Assembly: GCA_022843265.1 (NCBI GenBank) | Contig: JALHNZ010000037.1 | Coordinates: forward strand, 1-32,607 | Direction: 5' to 3' | DNA from: Gemmatimonadaceae bacterium | Lineage (GTDB): Bacteria; Gemmatimonadota; Gemmatimonadetes; Gemmatimonadales; Gemmatimonadaceae | DNA length: 32,607 nt | Notes under the pieces: generated by a model | What the model saw: only the letters and a program-made list of their open reading frames with translations | What the model was told of the DNA's origin: nothing | Databases searched by the model: none | In this document: positions 29,971 through 32,607 of the stretch, piece after piece | Position numbering within the stretch: position 1 is the stretch's first letter | How the letters are laid out: each line of letters opens with the position of its first letter | Position numbers and translations under genes: made by a program

Positions 29971-30185
29971 TAGCAACAGCAAAAGCCACAGCCGGGGCCC
30001 GTCGGCGCGCTGCGCCGACGGGCCAAGGACACGAAAAACAGCGAAAGGACACGAAGAACAGCAACGGCAAACGATTTTTTGGAAACTGCAACAGCGCGCT
30101 GGTTACCTCAAAATCTGTTGCTCTTCTTCGTGTCCTTCGTGCTTTCGTGTCCTTCCCGCCGCAGTTCCCCCAGCATTAGGAGAGC
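29969..30185 (+). repeat. 217-bp structured direct repeat, copy A
   Basis: This copy aligns base for base with copy B (offset 1373), with 5 mismatches and no indels. It starts inside the M28 stop codon. From left to right: a CAA/AGC-rich start; a GC hairpin with 12-bp perfect arms (29996-30007 with 30013-30024); two tandem 20-bp units beginning AAGGACACGAA (30025-30064); about 53 bases with a run of six T; and an arm (30118-30154) whose reverse complement matches the tandem units with few gaps. The last part includes CCCCCAGCATTAGGAGAGC. It could form a long stem-loop. No protein is evident. It fills most of 29971-30227. Confidence 0.95.
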
Positions 30186-30227
30186 GTCGGTGGACTTCCC
30201 CCGACTCGCCCCTGTCCGGAGATCCCG

Positions 30228-31331
30228 ATGCCTGTGTTGAGCGAGTATCGACGTTTTCTGCGTGTTTGCATAGTCGCGATTGGATATGTCGCAGGTACAG
30301 CATCAAGTGCCGAGCTCGCGGCCCAGAATCGCGGCAAGCCCGCCGAGCCGCGGTTGCCGAATCCGTCTTCGCTGCTGAAGACGGGGCGCACGAGCGTAAG
30401 CGTTGGTACTGAGGGCGCGGGCCCGGCGATGATTGGGTATCCAAAGGCGTCTGTGTTGGATGCAAGCGGGAATATCTATGTGCTTGATGATGCAAACCAC
30501 ACCGTGCGCGCGTTCGATCTACGTGGGAACCTGCTGTCGACGGTGGGAAGAAATGGTCGTGGGCCGGGCGATCTGAGTCAGCCCTACAGCATTGCGCACG
30601 ACGGCGACAGTTTGCTGTACCTCGCCGATCAGCTGAACGGTTTGTCAGTCTATAGCGCGCGCAACGGACAGCTGCGTTATCTGCGCACGATGCTCACAAC
30701 CTCGCGACCCGGCGATGTTTGTGTTGCGCGTGGAAGGCTCTTTGTTGCGATGGCGCTCAACGACAAAGTGGTGCATGAAGTTTCGCCCAGGGGCGAGGTG
30801 CTGCAGTCCTTTGCGCCGACATTCGGGCTCGACAGTAACAAAGTTGTGCGAGAGTGGGGACGCACTGCGCCGGGAATCGCATTGCATTGCGAGAAGGAAT
30901 CCGACGGCATAACAATCCGCTACATAGACGGTGATCTCCGCTTGTACGCGCTGAACGGAACAATGCGATGGAGAGCCAAGCTGCCTTCATTTCAAGGCGG
31001 CAGAGTGATGGGAGACCTGCGTGACGGTTCGATCAACGCCACCTTCCCCAAGCACATCCTCTCGTCGCTCGTCGCGGTTGGGTCATATGTCGTTGTGCAG
31101 GCGTTCGACGTCGAGTACGGCCCTCGTCAACGACCACTAGGGGGACCTCGGCTACAGCGCGAGGTGAACGCCGTACTTACGTGGGTGCTGTCGAAATCAA
31201 ACGGCGCTGTGCTCGCGTTCGGAAAGTGGGGCCCGGCTTTAGCCGATGTTCGCGGAAACGTGGCGCTCGCGTTTGAAGAGGATCCGTTTCCGCGCGTGTG
31301 GGCGATGCCTCTTGAGGCGATCGTCCGGTAG
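30228..31331 (+). CDS. Secreted 6-bladed beta-propeller protein
   Basis: This 367-residue protein has a probable signal sequence or N-terminal anchor ('FLRVCIVAIGYVAGTASSAELA'). Repeated blade-like motifs follow, such as 'ASGNIYVLDDANHTVRAFD', 'GRNGRGPGDLSQPYSIAHDG' and 'SLLYLADQLNGLSVYS'. This NHL-like, 6-bladed beta-propeller form is common among secreted or periplasmic proteins of Bacteroidota and Gemmatimonadota; binding or sensor roles are usual and enzymatic roles rare. The ATG has GGAG 6 bases upstream. It is flanked by the two 217-bp repeats. Its codon use looks slightly less GC-extreme than its neighbours (for example several AGA and ATA codons), which is compatible with transfer. 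No specific function can be assigned. Confidence 0.82.
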   Translation: MPVLSEYRRFLRVCIVAIGYVAGTASSAELAAQNRGKPAEPRLPNPSSLLKTGRTSVSVGTEGAGPAMIGYPKASVLDASGNIYVLDDANHTVRAFDLRGNLLSTVGRNGRGPGDLSQPYSIAHDGDSLLYLADQLNGLSVYSARNGQLRYLRTMLTTSRPGDVCVARGRLFVAMALNDKVVHEVSPRGEVLQSFAPTFGLDSNKVVREWGRTAPGIALHCEKESDGITIRYIDGDLRLYALNGTMRWRAKLPSFQGGRVMGDLRDGSINATFPKHILSSLVAVGSYVVVQAFDVEYGPRQRPLGGPRLQREVNAVLTWVLSKSNGAVLAFGKWGPALADVRGNVALAFEEDPFPRVWAMPLEAIVR

Positions 31332-31341
31332 CAGCAATAGC

Positions 31342-31558
31342 AGTAGCAACAGCAAAAGCCACTGCCGGGGCCCGTCGGCGTGATGCGCCGACGGGCCAAG
31401 GACACGAAGAACAGCGAAAGGACACGAAGAACAGCAACGGCAAACGATTTTTTGGAAACTGCAACAGCGCGCTGTTTACCTCAAAATCTGTTGCTCTTCT
31501 TCGTGTCCTTCGTGCTTTCGTGTCCTTCCCGCCGCAGTTCCCCCAGCATTAGGAGAGC
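31342..31558 (+). repeat. 217-bp structured direct repeat, copy B
   Basis: This is the second copy, in the same orientation, starting 11 bases after the propeller gene stop and ending 18 bases before the ruvA stop on the other strand. The GC hairpin is at 31369-31397, the 20-bp tandem units at 31398-31437 and the inverted arm at 31491-31527. The hairpin loop differs from copy A (TGATG versus CGCTG) while the stem is unchanged, a sign that structure may be kept. It lies between convergent genes and fills most of 31332-31576. Confidence 0.95.
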
Positions 31559-31576
31559 CTGCGTCACTAGCGCAGA

Positions 31577-32173
31577 CTATCTGCCCAGTACCACCAGCGC
31601 CGCGCGCACCGTGCTCGCCACATCACCCTGCGCACCAACCTGACGCACCGCAGCGAGCGCCTCGGCTTCGCCGTAGCCGAGTGCAATAAGCGCACGTACA
31701 GATTCGTTATTCGGCGCAGCACCTCCAGCCCGCGCACGCGACACATCACCGCCGCCGGCCACGAGCAGGTCGTCTACCTTCTCGGAAAGATCAAGCACAA
31801 TCTGCTCGGCTTTGCGCTTACCCACGCGCGGTACGCGCATGAGCGTGGTGATGTCTTTGGCACGCAACACCTCGACCACACGCTCGGCGCCAATGGTCGA
31901 GAGAATGCCGAGCGCTAGCGACGGGCCAACACCCTTGGCCGTGAGCACACGCCGAAAGACATCGCGCTCGAGCCGCGATACAAACCCGTAGAGATCCCAC
32001 GCGTCTTCACGAACCGCGAGATGTGTGTGCAGCGTGAGTTCAGCACCATCGGCCGGGAGTTTCTCGAATACCGAGAGCGGGATGTGCACTTCGTACCCCG
32101 TGCCACCGCTCGTTTCGATTTCGATGAGCGCAACGGAGCGATAGACGAGACGACCAGTCAGCAGCGCGATCAT
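31577..32173 (-). CDS. ruvA: Holliday junction branch migration protein RuvA
   Basis: This 198-residue DNA-binding subunit tetramerises on Holliday junctions. The ATG at 32173 gives the conserved N-terminus 'MIALLTGRLVYRS', an OB-fold, then two helix-hairpin-helix motifs ('LTAKGVGPSLALGILS', 'LMRVPRVGKRKAEQIVLDL') and a C-terminal RuvB-contact domain ('VRALIALGYGEAEALAAVR'). Its ATG overlaps the ruvC stop (ATGA). Confidence 0.97.
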   Translation of the reverse strand: MIALLTGRLVYRSVALIEIETSGGTGYEVHIPLSVFEKLPADGAELTLHTHLAVREDAWDLYGFVSRLERDVFRRVLTAKGVGPSLALGILSTIGAERVVEVLRAKDITTLMRVPRVGKRKAEQIVLDLSEKVDDLLVAGGGDVSRARAGGAAPNNESVRALIALGYGEAEALAAVRQVGAQGDVASTVRAALVVLGR

Positions 32174-32607
32174 TGGCGCGAGGGCAACTTGAGGGAGGCG
32201 AACGTGGGCAACCGTGGGGCGAGCAGCGCACAAAGTGCGGCGGCAACACCATCCGCTGCGTCAGCGGGCTGCGGCGGAGATTTGAGGCGCAACAACTGCG
32301 CCACCATGTACTGCACTTGTTCTTTTGTTGCGGCGCCGCGTCCAACGATGGCTTTTTTGATCACTGCCGGGGCGTACTCTTCAATGGAAACGCCAGCCAG
32401 TTCACCGGCCAGCAGGATCACACCGCGTGCGTGGCCGAGTACCACGGTAGTGCGCACATTCTTGGCGTAGAACACATCTTCGACAGCGAGTGTTGACGGT
32501 GCGTGACGCGCAATCAACTCCGATACACCTTCATGTATGTCGCGCAATCGCGCCGCCAGCGGCTGTTCAGCTCGCGTGCGAATCACACCACACTCAATGA
32601 GCTCTGG
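32170..32607 (-). CDS. ruvC: Holliday junction resolvase RuvC (3' part, cut by window edge)
   Basis: This is the C-terminal 145 codons of the Holliday junction endonuclease. The visible part includes 'STLAVEDVFYAKNVRTTVVLGHARGVIL' (with the second catalytic acid, Glu, in 'AVEDVF') and 'PAVIKKAIVGRGAATKEQVQYMV'. The conserved 'ADAADGVAAALC' supplies the last acidic residues. The N-terminal catalytic Asp lies beyond the right edge, so the start is not seen. The reading frame is open to the edge. The stop overlaps the ruvA ATG. Confidence 0.95.
   Translation of the reverse strand, partial: PELIECGVIRTRAEQPLAARLRDIHEGVSELIARHAPSTLAVEDVFYAKNVRTTVVLGHARGVILLAGELAGVSIEEYAPAVIKKAIVGRGAATKEQVQYMVAQLLRLKSPPQPADAADGVAAALCALLAPRLPTFASLKLPSRQ

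Noticed and set aside
29996-30024. Canonical intrinsic terminator at the GC hairpin
   Set aside because: The stem is strong but no T tract follows it on either strand.
29969-30185. MITE with terminal inverted repeats
   Set aside because: The element ends are not inverted repeats of each other, and no target-site duplication is visible; the inverted repeat is internal.
29969-31558. Integron attC sites or a tRNA-type attachment site in the repeats
   Set aside because: I looked for the GTTRRRY and RYYYAAC core sites at the stem ends and did not find them, no integrase is in the window, and the repeats are longer than typical attC sites.

Overview
The window is GC-rich, gene-dense bacterial chromosome with no rRNA or tRNA gene, no CRISPR array and no recognisable transposase or phage gene. 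Gene content (Lgt, TsaD, RuvABC, Tgt/QueA, Def/Fmt/RsmB, Feo) marks it as a Gram-negative-type core chromosome. The mix of PAS/GAF sensors, a 6-bladed beta-propeller protein, a secreted M28 peptidase and a Lgt with an atypical signature makes me favour Gemmatimonadota. That assignment is an inference from gene style, not from a marker search.

Region 1 (1-6581, mostly + strand) holds a large soluble GAF/PAS sensor without an output domain, an SH3-like plus NlpC/P60 cell-wall peptidase, a DUF6941-like protein on the - strand, an EamA/DMT transporter, a HAD phosphatase, and an unrecognised 252-residue protein translationally coupled to that phosphatase. Region 2 (6606-11639, +) is a three-gene signalling cassette joined by 4-bp start/stop overlaps: a hybrid histidine kinase with receiver and HPt domains, a REC-GGDEF-EAL protein, and an HDOD protein. 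A short inverted repeat precedes it.

Region 3 (11613-14328, -) is feoA-feoB plus a 51-codon Cys-rich membrane protein, behind a Fur-box-like palindrome. Region 4 (14422-25190, -) is one long, tightly packed run transcribed as ruvB, queA, tgt, yajC, def, fmt, rsmB, PASTA protein, rpe, TlpA-like thioredoxin, YbbR-like protein, tsaD, lgt. Many of its junctions are ATGA or GTGA overlaps. It covers tRNA modification, N-terminal formyl-Met handling, Sec translocation and envelope lipoprotein maturation.

Region 5 (25344-31331, +) separates ruvB from ruvA-ruvC. It holds a Tat-type DUF3299 protein, an ABC ATPase and a permease with a Pro-rich repeat and a His/Asp-rich cluster; these three look like a metal-handling ABC system. 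After them come a secreted M28 metallopeptidase and a secreted 6-bladed beta-propeller protein. The propeller gene sits between two 217-bp direct repeats (5 mismatches, no indels), each carrying a strong GC hairpin and a long imperfect inverted repeat. Region 6 (31577-32607, -) is ruvA and the 3' part of ruvC, cut by the window edge.

No gene-free stretch exceeds 300 bases. The longest are 29971-30227 and 31332-31576, and both are mostly filled by the 217-bp repeats. The best candidates for something undescribed are that structured repeat pair and the DUF3299/ABC locus.
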